Of a DNA stretch of 63,708 nucleotides, positions 15,727 to 24,309 are shown in pieces (position 1 is the stretch's first letter; every line of letters begins with the position of its first letter). The notes below the pieces were generated by a model. The model was not told where the DNA came from. It worked only from the letters and a program-made list of their open reading frames with translations, and did no database searches. The position numbers were made by a program, and so were the translations under genes. The stretch covers positions 1 to 63,708 of the forward strand of contig CAMQBR010000010.1 of the NCBI GenBank assembly GCA_946999045.1. The letters run 5' to 3'. This stretch comes from an uncultured Prevotella sp. Its GTDB lineage: Bacteria; Bacteroidota; Bacteroidia; Bacteroidales; Bacteroidaceae.

Positions 15727-17586
15727 ATGCAACTTTCACATTGGATCAACATAGCGTTATATAAGGTGAGTCGCCCCATCAGACACAACATCACCTTTTT
15801 TATCTTCATGTACTCATTAGGTGTTTTGAGCGCATATATTACCTTACATAGTAATCCTCATGCCATACTATACCAACATTTGTATACAGAGTTATTTGTC
15901 GATCTCTATTTGTTATGTATGCTACTTTGTCTCCTACCAAAGAAAGTGTTGTTATGGGTAAGATGGCTTCTTTCGTTTATCTTTTATACCATAGCTCTTA
16001 TTGATGCCTATTGTTTTCTGAATTTTGGTTCTGTACTCACCCCTACCATGCTGCTTTTGGCAGGAGAAACCAATGGAAGAGAAGCTGGCGAGTTTCTCCA
16101 TTCATGTTTATCGCTTAACATTCTTGAAAGTAATTTGTTGTGGATGCTATTGTTAGCACTATTGCATATAACAATTTCTTTAAGAAAAAAATGGCTTCCT
16201 ATCTTGTCAAAACAAAAACGAAAGATTACTAAAACAAGATATTTCTCTCTCTGTACATTTCTCAGCAAGCATTATTACGATATAATAAGGTGTAGCGGCT
16301 TGCTCTTTCTCTTTATGTTTATTTATTCTGCAGCTGCATGCTTCCCCAACAAGCGAAGTACCTACCAGCTTATGACCTGCCATACTATTGGCGAGGTAGA
16401 GCATACACTGACGCAAGCCGATAGGGCAGAACTTTATCTTCCTGTTTACAGATTGATATTTAGCATTTATGCCAACGTACTAACTTCTAAACAACTAAAA
16501 ACGCTTATCACCGCTTCCCAACACGTTAAGGTGGATAGCTGCTCGTATACCAGTCCGCAGATAGTACTCATTATAGGAGAGAGTTATGGCAAGTACCATT
16601 CTCAACTCTATGGATATGCACAGCCCACTACGCCCCGACAGCTACTACGTGAGCGATCAAAGCAGTTGGTTAAGTTTACTGATGTGGTATCTCCTTGGAA
16701 TCTTACCAGCTTCGTTTTCAAACATCTATTTTCACTTTATAGCATTGGCGACAGGGGGCAGTGGTGCGATTATCCCCTCTTTCCAGAACTATTTAGAAAG
16801 GCAGGCTATCATGTTTGCTTCATTACCAACCAGTTTTTGCCTAAGGCACGTGAAGCTGTATACGATTTTAGTGGCGGCTTTTTCTTGAACAATCCAACAT
16901 TGAGCAAGGCTCAGTTTGATATGCGTAATAAAAAGTTGCACCGATATGACGATGGATTGTTGCAAGATTACGATCAGCTAAAGCAATACGAACAAAAATA
17001 TAACCTTACAATTTTCCATTTGATGGGGCAGCATGTATCGTACAGCCAGCGTTATCCGCACAAGCAGGGAAAATTCTGTGCTTCGCAGTATAGCAAGTTG
17101 CGCCCTCATCTTAGTGAGCAACAACGAGAAGTACTTGCCTATTACGACAATGCTGTACTATACAACGACTCTATTGTAGACCAAATAATGCAGCGCTTTG
17201 AAAAGAAAGATGCCATTGTTATTTACGTGCCCGACCATGGCGAGGAGTGCTACGAAGAGAATAGAGGCTTTATTTGTCGTAACCATTCTGCACGAATTGA
17301 CTATCCTTTGGCTAAATACGAATTTGAGATACCTTTCTGGATATGGTGCTCACAAACATATATTAAGAAACATCCACAAATCTTTACTAGAGTAAAAGCA
17401 TCATGCAACCGTAGGTTTATGACTGATGCACTACCACACCTATTATTATATTTAGCAGGAATACACACACCTTTATATCATCCAAAAGATAATCTCCTAT
17501 CGCCCAATTACAATGAAATGAGGAAAAGAATGCTCAAAGGGGTAAGCGATTACGATATTCTCAGACACAACTACTATATAAAATAG
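15727..17586 (+). CDS. Phosphoethanolamine transferase-like sulfatase-fold membrane enzyme
   Basis: 619 residues. About five membrane helices occupy the first 240 residues, followed by a periplasmic alkaline-phosphatase/sulfatase fold. The nucleophile region IGESYGKYHSQLYGY...PTTPRQ and the metal-binding YVPDHGEEC match EptA/CptA-type enzymes, which transfer phosphoethanolamine to lipid A or surface glycans. I chose ATG 15727 rather than TTG 15706, because the latter lies in a promoter element. It opens the plus-strand cluster that continues with acyltransferases and polyprenyl-sugar genes, which fits envelope glycan modification. The acceptor is not predictable; a related phosphoglycerol transferase remains possible. 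Confidence 0.85.
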   Translation: MQLSHWINIALYKVSRPIRHNITFFIFMYSLGVLSAYITLHSNPHAILYQHLYTELFVDLYLLCMLLCLLPKKVLLWVRWLLSFIFYTIALIDAYCFLNFGSVLTPTMLLLAGETNGREAGEFLHSCLSLNILESNLLWMLLLALLHITISLRKKWLPILSKQKRKITKTRYFSLCTFLSKHYYDIIRCSGLLFLFMFIYSAAACFPNKRSTYQLMTCHTIGEVEHTLTQADRAELYLPVYRLIFSIYANVLTSKQLKTLITASQHVKVDSCSYTSPQIVLIIGESYGKYHSQLYGYAQPTTPRQLLRERSKQLVKFTDVVSPWNLTSFVFKHLFSLYSIGDRGQWCDYPLFPELFRKAGYHVCFITNQFLPKAREAVYDFSGGFFLNNPTLSKAQFDMRNKKLHRYDDGLLQDYDQLKQYEQKYNLTIFHLMGQHVSYSQRYPHKQGKFCASQYSKLRPHLSEQQREVLAYYDNAVLYNDSIVDQIMQRFEKKDAIVIYVPDHGEECYEENRGFICRNHSARIDYPLAKYEFEIPFWIWCSQTYIKKHPQIFTRVKASCNRRFMTDALPHLLLYLAGIHTPLYHPKDNLLSPNYNEMRKRMLKGVSDYDILRHNYYIK

Positions 17587-17708
17587 GATGATAATGTATA
17601 TCGTATGGATAGCTAAAAAAGTTAATTAGGGTAATGTAGGTTAACTCTTCATTACTCCTTTCATAAATCCTATAATCAAACAAAAAATAATAGAACAAAA
17701 AACAAAAA

Positions 17709-18755
17709 ATGACAAAAACAGAATGTTCTGCCATGCGAGGCTTAGCAATACAGGGAATAGTATTACATAACTATTGCCATTGGCTTGGCTTTGCAGTAAA
17801 AGAAAACGAATATATATTCTCCATTGACAATTGCCAAGGGCTATGGCATGCACTGTGTAATCCTACATGGAATTTGCCTATACACCTAATATCTTTTTTC
17901 GGACACTATGGTGTACCCATTTTCTTGTTTCTAAGTGGTTACGGACTGACAAAAAAATACGTGCAGTCGGGCAAGCCTTTAGAAAATACAAAAGATTTTA
18001 TACTCAGTCATTTTGCCAAACTATTCAAAATGATGATTGTAGGCTTTGTCGCTTTTATTCTTATAGATGCCATAACTCCTGGCAGACATCATTATGATGT
18101 GTGGGACATCTTTGGACAATTGTTTATGTTCAATAATTTCTTTAGTCGTCCTGATGTTGCAATTTGTCCAGGCCCTTATTGGTTCTTCGGGCTAATGTTG
18201 CAGTTATACATCCTCTACAGACTGTTTGTTTATCAACTTAACAGGGAAAAGCTCTCCGTGTTTATTCTGATTTGTTGTGCCGTACAGATGCTTTGTGCCC
18301 CTGAAAGCGATACTCTCAATTACTTACGATACAATTTTATAGGAGGTATGCTTCCCTTTGCATTGGGAATTATGTGGGCAAAATACGAACACAGCTATAC
18401 ACGTTCAGTCTACATAGCAGCGTTATTACTCGCAGTCATTGTCACTTTCGCTTTTAGCTTTTCTTATTATCTGTGGCTCTGGGTGCCCATGTTTATTTGC
18501 ATTCTTGCAGTTGCAGTTATCAAGCTCAATCCTTTATGGCTCAACAAGGTTATGGCATGGGTGGGCAGTATCTCGGCAGCTCTCTTCGTAGTACATCCCA
18601 TTACACGTAAAATACTTATCCCAATTTCACGCTCTGGTGATGTATATGTAGGCATCTTACTCTATATAGTGTGCTCTTTAGTCGTGGCATGGATCTTCCG
18701 TGAACTCATTCAGCGCATACCCTTCACCTATCATCCTCAACATAATAAAAAATGA
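17709..18755 (+). CDS. Membrane O-acyltransferase (acyltransferase family 3), first copy
   Basis: 348 residues with about ten hydrophobic segments. The N-terminal R-G-L-A-I-x-G-I-V-x-H motif (residues 10-20) and 'FGHYGVPIFLFLSGYGL' (about 65-82) are the usual signatures of the OafA/YrhL/NodX acyltransferase 3 family, which acylate extracytoplasmic carbohydrates. A His in the first helix is the expected catalytic residue. Its stop overlaps the next acyltransferase start by four bases (ATGA), so the two are translationally coupled. Substrate unknown; a surface polysaccharide is likely from context. Confidence 0.85.
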   Translation: MTKTECSAMRGLAIQGIVLHNYCHWLGFAVKENEYIFSIDNCQGLWHALCNPTWNLPIHLISFFGHYGVPIFLFLSGYGLTKKYVQSGKPLENTKDFILSHFAKLFKMMIVGFVAFILIDAITPGRHHYDVWDIFGQLFMFNNFFSRPDVAICPGPYWFFGLMLQLYILYRLFVYQLNREKLSVFILICCAVQMLCAPESDTLNYLRYNFIGGMLPFALGIMWAKYEHSYTRSVYIAALLLAVIVTFAFSFSYYLWLWVPMFICILAVAVIKLNPLWLNKVMAWVGSISAALFVVHPITRKILIPISRSGDVYVGILLYIVCSLVVAWIFRELIQRIPFTYHPQHNKK

Positions 18756-19768
18756 GTCGGCATCCTTGTTCCATATCCTTGGCTTTAATTAGTAAGTATA
18801 GAGCATCGCTCATGGGCTTTGCCATGCTCTTTATCATACTGTTTCATATACCACTTTTGCGTGCATCCCAGTTCTATGGATTGTACAGAATGGGTAATGT
18901 CGGTGTAGATATGTTCCTGTTTCTTAGTGGTATCGGTCTCTGGTATGCTTGGAACAAGAAGCCTTCTTATCTCTATTTTCTTAAAAGAAGATGCATCCGC
19001 ATTTATCCTGTGTGGTTTGTGTTAGCACTCAACTTCTATCTTCTGAATTATTATACGCAGCAAACACTCACGCATTCCCTGACCGATCTCATAGGCGATG
19101 TACTCATTAATTGGGACTTCTGGTTGCAAGGCGAACTTACCTTTTGGTACATACCAGCTACTATGATGCTTTATTTGTTTGCCCCTGCTTACATACAGCT
19201 CATAAATAAATACCCTGTTTATCGGTGGTTACCTGTACTCATGATAGTATGGTGTATCATGGTACAATGGATAGCACCCCTTTATCACTACTTTATACAC
19301 TTAGAAATATTCTGGAGTAGGGTGCCTATCTTCTTTATAGGCATCAATTTTGGACTACCCATACAAAATAGAAAAGTGCTTCAGCCACAAGCCTTTTGGC
19401 TGATTTTCATTACCTTTGCACTCACATTGGGTACTTCTGTGTATTTAGAACAGCAGTTGCATGGCAGGTTTCCGTTATTTGTAGAGCGTATGATTTACAT
19501 TCCTATGACCATATCTGGCATTATTTTGCTTTGTATGGTTCTGCGTAAGTTATCCAACATATCCAATAGTATTGTTGCTGCTTCGGCATGGATAGGAGGA
19601 TTGAGCTTAGAAGTTTATCTCTTGCATGCACATTTTATCTTAAAATATCTGGTTAAATGGCATTGCGGCTATTGGCTCACGGCTCTTCTCTGTTTAATTA
19701 TTACCTTACCCATAGCATGGATTTTGCACAAGGGTGTAGCATGGGCAGTAAATAAGATTGTAAAATGA
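18752..19768 (+). CDS. Membrane O-acyltransferase (acyltransferase family 3), second copy
   Basis: 338 residues, same family as the preceding gene but clearly diverged. R-A-S-L-M-G-F-A-M-L-F-I-I-L-F-H (about 17-32) carries the family histidine, followed by GNVGVDMFLFLSGIGLWYAW. About ten membrane segments. Both ends overlap neighbours by four bases, so it is embedded in a tightly coupled operon with the polyprenyl phosphoribosyltransferase. Two adjacent acyltransferases may modify different positions of one glycan (inference). Confidence 0.85.
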   Translation: MSRHPCSISLALISKYRASLMGFAMLFIILFHIPLLRASQFYGLYRMGNVGVDMFLFLSGIGLWYAWNKKPSYLYFLKRRCIRIYPVWFVLALNFYLLNYYTQQTLTHSLTDLIGDVLINWDFWLQGELTFWYIPATMMLYLFAPAYIQLINKYPVYRWLPVLMIVWCIMVQWIAPLYHYFIHLEIFWSRVPIFFIGINFGLPIQNRKVLQPQAFWLIFITFALTLGTSVYLEQQLHGRFPLFVERMIYIPMTISGIILLCMVLRKLSNISNSIVAASAWIGGLSLEVYLLHAHFILKYLVKWHCGYWLTALLCLIITLPIAWILHKGVAWAVNKIVK

Positions 19769-20643
19769 AACATATAATACGTCTCATCCGGCCACAACAG
19801 TGGATTAAAAATGGATTTATTTTTGTTCCGATGTTTTTTAGTGGACATCTTGGAAACTATTCATATTTCTTGAGTAGCTTCATTACTTTTATGGCTTTTT
19901 GTTTGGTAACTTCGGCTATCTATATCCTTAACGACATAGTAGATGTAAAGGCCGACCGCCGTCATCCTGTGAAATGCCATCGACCTATAGCTTCGGGTAA
20001 GGTAAAAGTGCATACGGCATATCAGCTCATGACTTTAATGATAGCACTGAGCATCTTGTTTGTTTGCTTGTTGCCGCAGTATGTATGTGTTACAGGAGCC
20101 ATTATAGCCTTTTATTTTGTTCTTAATATAGCTTATTGTTTCAAACTAAAGCAATATGCTATTCTGGATGTGTGCATCATTGCCTTTGGCTTTGTGTTGA
20201 GAATATTAGCAGGAGGAGAGGCTTTACAAATACAAGTAAGTAACTGGTTGGTACTAATGACCTTTTTGCTTACCTTGTTTCTCTCTTTTGCCAAGCGCAG
20301 AGACGATGTGTTGTGCATGAACGAAACAGGAGCGGCACCACGCAAAAACACCAGCAGATATAACCTCACTTTAATCAACGAAGCCATTACCATATCGGCC
20401 ACTGTAACCATTGTGTGCTACATTATGTATACTGTGTCGCCAGAGGTAACTCTACGCTTCCACTCGCAGCATCTGTATCTTACCAGTATTTTTGTTATCG
20501 TGGGCTTGCTTCGATACATTCAGCTCACTGTAGTTGATAAGAAAAGTGGCGATCCTACCAAACTATTACTTCACGATAGAGTCTTGCAGGTAATTGTGGT
20601 ACTGTGGAGTCTCGCCTTTGCTGCTATTATCTATCTTTTGTAA
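19765..20643 (+). CDS. UbiA-family polyprenyl-phosphate phosphoribosyltransferase
   Basis: 292 residues, about eight membrane helices. The first Asp-rich motif NDIVDVKADRRHP (about residues 56-68) followed by K-x-x-RPIASG is the hallmark of the decaprenyl-phosphate 5-phosphoribosyltransferase (DPPR synthase, Rv3806c-like) branch of UbiA. A second acidic site occurs at KRRDDV (about 173-178). That branch moves phosphoribose from PRPP to a polyprenyl phosphate. The Bacteroidetes members are poorly studied. Its immediate follower encodes a phosphatase-flippase fusion, which fits the next two steps. Overlaps the upstream gene by four bases. Confidence 0.85.
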   Translation: MKHIIRLIRPQQWIKNGFIFVPMFFSGHLGNYSYFLSSFITFMAFCLVTSAIYILNDIVDVKADRRHPVKCHRPIASGKVKVHTAYQLMTLMIALSILFVCLLPQYVCVTGAIIAFYFVLNIAYCFKLKQYAILDVCIIAFGFVLRILAGGEALQIQVSNWLVLMTFLLTLFLSFAKRRDDVLCMNETGAAPRKNTSRYNLTLINEAITISATVTIVCYIMYTVSPEVTLRFHSQHLYLTSIFVIVGLLRYIQLTVVDKKSGDPTKLLLHDRVLQVIVVLWSLAFAAIIYLL

Positions 20644-20668
20644 AGGGATAATATATTTGCCACCAACT

Positions 20669-21643
20669 ATGATTATGAAGAAAATTTATGCGTTCGATTT
20701 TGATGGTACGCTTACCACGCAAGATACCCTGCTTGCTTTCATCAAATTTGTGCATGGAAAGCGTAAATTATATGCAGGTTTGTTGCTCTTTGCACCGCTC
20801 TTGTTGCTTATGAAACTCAAGCTTTATTCTAACGCAAAAGCTAAGGAGAGGGTGTTATGCTATTTCTTTTCGGGTATGCCACTGAAACTATTTCGTGAGG
20901 CGTGCCACAATTTTGCCATAACACACCAGTATCTGTTACGGCCGCAGGGCATGCAACTTATTAAGGAGTGTTTGCTGTATGGCGATGAGGTGGTTATCGT
21001 GAGTGCGAGTGTAGAAGACTGGATGAAACCTTTCTTTGAAAAGTTGCCAAAAGTGCATGTGGTGGGAACGAAGATAGGGGTGAGCAATGGGTATGTTACA
21101 GGTAAGTTGGTATCGCCCAACTGTTATGGAAAGGAGAAGGTACGACGCATACAGGAACTTTATCCCAATCGCAAAACTTACTTTCTTTCTGCCTATGGAG
21201 ATAGTAGAGGCGATAAAGAACTGTTGGCTTATGCAGATGAGAAACATTATCGTCCCTTTAGTAAAGCAGATAGCAAGTGGGGGGAGGTATTACGCTTTGG
21301 TATAGTAGGTTCGCTTGCCGTACTCATTCAGTATGCTGCCTATCTGTTATTGCTGTCTCCTCTGCAAAAGCAACTTGCCATGACCATAGCCTACTTCGTA
21401 AGCTTTTGTTTTAATTATCTTGCCAGTTCTTATTTCACGTTTAGGGTAAGTGTAAATATACGGCGTAGCATAGGGTTCGCTATTTCACACGTTGTTAATT
21501 ACTGCTTGCAAATGTTGTTTCTTAATTTGTTTGTGGCTGTAGGTATCCACCAGCGTTATGCGCCTGTACCCATGTTCTGTGTCTGTGTACCAATTAATTT
21601 TCTATTGGTTAGACATTTTCTCAAACATAAAGTTAGCGAATAA
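20669..21643 (+). CDS. HAD-IB phosphatase fused to GtrA-like membrane domain
   Basis: 324 residues from ATG 20669. The frame is open further upstream to 20594, but that part overlaps the previous gene; ATG 20675 is an alternative start. Residues 1-205 are a SerB-like HAD phosphatase with DFDGTLT (motif I, catalytic Asp10/Asp12), VSAS (motif II), GKEKVRR (Lys, motif III) and YGDSRGDKELL (motif IV). Residues 210-324 form a GtrA-like four-helix domain (LRFGIVGSLAVLIQYAAYLL onward), a family proposed to flip polyprenyl-linked sugars. The fusion suggests dephosphorylation of polyprenyl-phosphoribose-5-phosphate coupled to translocation (inference). Confidence 0.85.
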   Translation: MIMKKIYAFDFDGTLTTQDTLLAFIKFVHGKRKLYAGLLLFAPLLLLMKLKLYSNAKAKERVLCYFFSGMPLKLFREACHNFAITHQYLLRPQGMQLIKECLLYGDEVVIVSASVEDWMKPFFEKLPKVHVVGTKIGVSNGYVTGKLVSPNCYGKEKVRRIQELYPNRKTYFLSAYGDSRGDKELLAYADEKHYRPFSKADSKWGEVLRFGIVGSLAVLIQYAAYLLLLSPLQKQLAMTIAYFVSFCFNYLASSYFTFRVSVNIRRSIGFAISHVVNYCLQMLFLNLFVAVGIHQRYAPVPMFCVCVPINFLLVRHFLKHKVSE

Positions 21644-21687
21644 AACATTGTCTTATTCGGTATATATAGCGTAACTTATACATCAAT

Positions 21688-23124
21688 ATGATAAAAAATA
21701 TATTTTCAGTATTTCGACTTAAGTTAGAAGAGCGCAAACCTGCCATAGTAGCATTGCTGATGGCTATCTTACTCAATGCGCTTACTGTTTATAAATATGG
21801 TAGCCTCTTCTCTACAATGGGCGATAATTATTATAAAGCTATCATCAAATATTTTCATATCTCAGGCTTCGATCCGCTCACTTACATCGTTGTATCTGAG
21901 TGGTTTCCACATTATACTGTTTTAAGGCATCCTCTGCTGGCTTTCTTCATGTATATACCCAGTCTTATTAACAAGGGGCTCATTGCCCTTACGGGATATA
22001 ACTTTTCTGTATATGTCGTGGCTATATTGTTGGTGGTATCAGCCTTTTACAGTTTTATTTTTCTGTACCGTATCTTCAGAGAAGTTCTTCGTTTAGACAG
22101 ACGAGATACACTGTTGCTTTCTTCTTTCTATTTTTCTTTTGCCTATGTTATGGTGGCTGTAATTACTCCCGACCATTTCTTGTACTCTATGATGTTGCTC
22201 TTGCTCACCCTCTATGTTAGTGGAAAGTGTATGCAAAGTGGAAGAAAACTAACTATTCTACAAACGGTTCTGCTTTTTTTCTTTACGGCTGGTGTATCTC
22301 TTAATAACGGACTAAAAACTTTTACGGCTGCTCTCTTTATCAATAGGCGTAGCTTCTTTCGTACTAAATACTTGTTTATTGCCGTTATTGTGCCTTGCAT
22401 CCTGATATGGTGCTTTGCGCATTTTGAGTATCGTATGTGGGTATGGCCCAAGGAACAGGAACGTAAGGAAATGAAAAAACAAAAGCAAGCCAAACAGCAT
22501 GCTATGCTTATGGCTCGGTTTAAAGATACCACCTCGCTGAAAGATACAGCAAAGATTATGGCTGCAGTTAATAAAACTATTAAACAATCGGATGCTGAAA
22601 AGGCAAAGAGAGATAACAAGCGTGCAGTTGTTAAGCATATGGGTAAGCCTCTTTCTAAGGTAGGATATTTAAGTTGGACAGATATTTCTACCAATAGATG
22701 GGAGTCGGTTGTAGAAAATCTCTGGGGCGAATCTATACAATTACACCAAGATTATCTCTTGGGCGACACTCTCATCAATCGTCCTGTCATTGTTAAATAT
22801 CGGTGGTTTATCAGCTATGCTCTCGAGGTAGTGTTGCTACTCCTCTTTATATTGGGTATCATCTGTGGTAGAAAATCACGTTTCTTGTGGCTTACCTTAT
22901 CATTTTTTTTCTTCGATCTTTTGTTGCATATAGGTTTAGGTTTTGGCATTAACGAAGTATATATCATGGCACCTCACTGGCTCTACGTCTTACCTATCGC
23001 TATGGGCTATTTATTCACCGTCAGAAATCTTTATGTTAAACAGGCTTCTCGTTTCATCATCTTGCTTCTCACTCTCTATCTATGGGGGTACAATGGCGCA
23101 TTGCTTTTGCAATATATGTTATAG
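21688..23124 (+). CDS. Polytopic membrane protein, DUF6080-like; possible GT-C transferase
   Basis: 478 residues, about ten hydrophobic helices. They are interrupted by a strongly charged loop at about residues 245-325 (ERKEMKKQKQAKQH, then K/D/T-rich helix). The first extracytoplasmic loop has an acidic STMGDNYYKA (about 42-51), where GT-C glycosyltransferases carry their catalytic Asp. I associate it with DUF6080, a Bacteroidales family of unknown function, with moderate confidence. Following the phosphoribosyltransferase and HAD-GtrA genes by 44 bp, it could be the transferase that uses the lipid-linked pentose. That role is inference from context only. Confidence 0.7.
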   Translation: MIKNIFSVFRLKLEERKPAIVALLMAILLNALTVYKYGSLFSTMGDNYYKAIIKYFHISGFDPLTYIVVSEWFPHYTVLRHPLLAFFMYIPSLINKGLIALTGYNFSVYVVAILLVVSAFYSFIFLYRIFREVLRLDRRDTLLLSSFYFSFAYVMVAVITPDHFLYSMMLLLLTLYVSGKCMQSGRKLTILQTVLLFFFTAGVSLNNGLKTFTAALFINRRSFFRTKYLFIAVIVPCILIWCFAHFEYRMWVWPKEQERKEMKKQKQAKQHAMLMARFKDTTSLKDTAKIMAAVNKTIKQSDAEKAKRDNKRAVVKHMGKPLSKVGYLSWTDISTNRWESVVENLWGESIQLHQDYLLGDTLINRPVIVKYRWFISYALEVVLLLLFILGIICGRKSRFLWLTLSFFFFDLLLHIGLGFGINEVYIMAPHWLYVLPIAMGYLFTVRNLYVKQASRFIILLLTLYLWGYNGALLLQYML

Positions 23125-23192
23125 CTTTTTGCAATCCTACACGGCTCTTTCATTTAAAATATCTTGGTTCTTTTCTAAATATCATTATTTTA

Positions 23193-24140
23193 GGCTCTAT
23201 AATGAATCGTGTGGGTAATCAAGTTTAAGCCCTCCTGTTACAAAATAAGGCCATATACTTAAAGTTTTCTGTATTTACGAATCCCCTTGCTCTCCTTTTA
23301 GCAAGTTGTATCTTTGAGTTCAATCCTTCCAGAACTCCGTTATTGACATTCCTCACGGCAAAGAGCTTCTTGATACCATACATGTGCGATTTTATCATTG
23401 CAACGAAATTTACCAAAGGCTTGATTGCCGATTGTTCTACCATTTTACACCACGAAACAAGTTCCTTTACAGAATTTTAGTACATTCATTGAATATATCT
23501 GTAAAAGATTCTTTAAAGGAATAAGTCTTTCTTATGGTTGGGTAGGTTATCAGAATGGTTTCCAGTTTTTTTTTTTCTTGGACGAGAGAAACTTCTTGTT
23601 GTATAGCAACGTAAAACGATGTTCTTTAAGTAGTTTTGTCTCTTTGTGTTCTTCCTTGCGTACTGTATCAATAGCCTCATTTAGAGCCTTAAATATACAA
23701 AACTTATCGAAAATAATACCAGCCTTGGGGAAGTGGGTTAAAGCACCTGATATGAAAGATTTAGACATATCCATACTGATAGCTTCTATGTTTTCAACCT
23801 TTCCATGACTTTCAATCAAGGTCTTACTGAATGCCTTAAAAGTACTTGCATCCTTGCCGTCAGTAACAAAGATTGTCTTACGAGTATCCAAATCTACAAA
23901 TGGGGTTATATAGTTGTGGCACTTCCGCTTAGAGGTCTCATCCACTCTAAAGTTATTTGTGAACAACGGTTTTGACACGGGGAACGCTGGCATGAAGAAA
24001 ACAAAAATGTTCAAAGAATTTCAAATAACGCCAAACCTTATCCATTGTATCATAGGCAGTGTACCCGTTCTCGCCAATTCTAAAACGAGCTATTTTTATA
24101 TGAGTTTTCCTTGATTACTCACATGATTCGTTATAGAGCC
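23193..24140 (-). mobile_element. Decayed ISL3-type insertion sequence
   Basis: Both ends are recognisable. GGCTCTATAATGAATCGTG starts at 23193, and the inverted right end, reading GGCTCTATAACGAATCATG, finishes at 24140. Over about 30 bp they differ at only a few positions. The interior holds a broken ISL3 transposase on the minus strand. At 948 bp it is shorter than intact ISL3 elements (about 1.3-1.6 kb), consistent with an internal deletion. Flanking octamers (TTATTTTA and ATAAAAAA) do not match, so no target duplication is visible. Confidence 0.8.
23225..24114 (-). pseudogene. ISL3-family transposase remnant
   Basis: Three pieces of a DDE_Tnp_ISL3 transposase in different frames. The N-terminal piece (from 24114) reads RFRIGENGYTAYDTM then WRYLKFFEHFCFLHASVPRVKT and stops at TAA. 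The central piece (within 23550-24014) contains VDETSKRK (first catalytic Asp region) and SMDMSKSFISGAL (second Asp region) then ends in a poly-A frameshift (SSKKKKNW). The C-terminal piece (23225-23443) has NNGVLEGLNSKIQLAKRRARGF, the final catalytic Glu region. A block between the first two pieces is missing. It cannot encode an active enzyme. Confidence 0.85.
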
Positions 24141-24149
24141 ATAAAAAAA

Positions 24150-24287
24150 ATAGTACACAACGAACACTATCAAAACTTGTTTGAATTGTTGATTTGCAGC
24201 CTGTTTCCTATAAAAAGAAGCCAACAGATAAGAAAACTTATTTCGTAAAATGTGATTACTATATACGGTGAATTTATAGAATCAGCC
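24150..24287. mobile_element. Miniature element, right-half fragment (copy H)
   Basis: Starts just after the ISL3 end with sequence shared with the internal part of the 54012 and 26430 copies (CTATCAAAACTTGTTTGAAT, TATAAAAAGAAGCCAACAGATA), and ends TTTATAGAATCAGCC at 24287, the typical right terminus. The left half is missing, apparently replaced by the insertion sequence. It lies just downstream of the DUF4435 gene stop. Confidence 0.7.
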
Positions 24288-24309
24288 TTACGATAAATTA
24301 AAAACATTG

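Noticed and set aside
20652..20659. Internal promoter TATATTTG before the HAD-GtrA gene
   Set aside because: It has no TTG partner at a suitable distance and would start transcription almost at the ATG; the gene is more simply part of the operon.
23185..24148. 8-bp target duplication of the ISL3 element
   Set aside because: Octamers TTATTTTA and ATAAAAAA differ; insertion into, or deletion next to, a miniature element probably removed the duplication.
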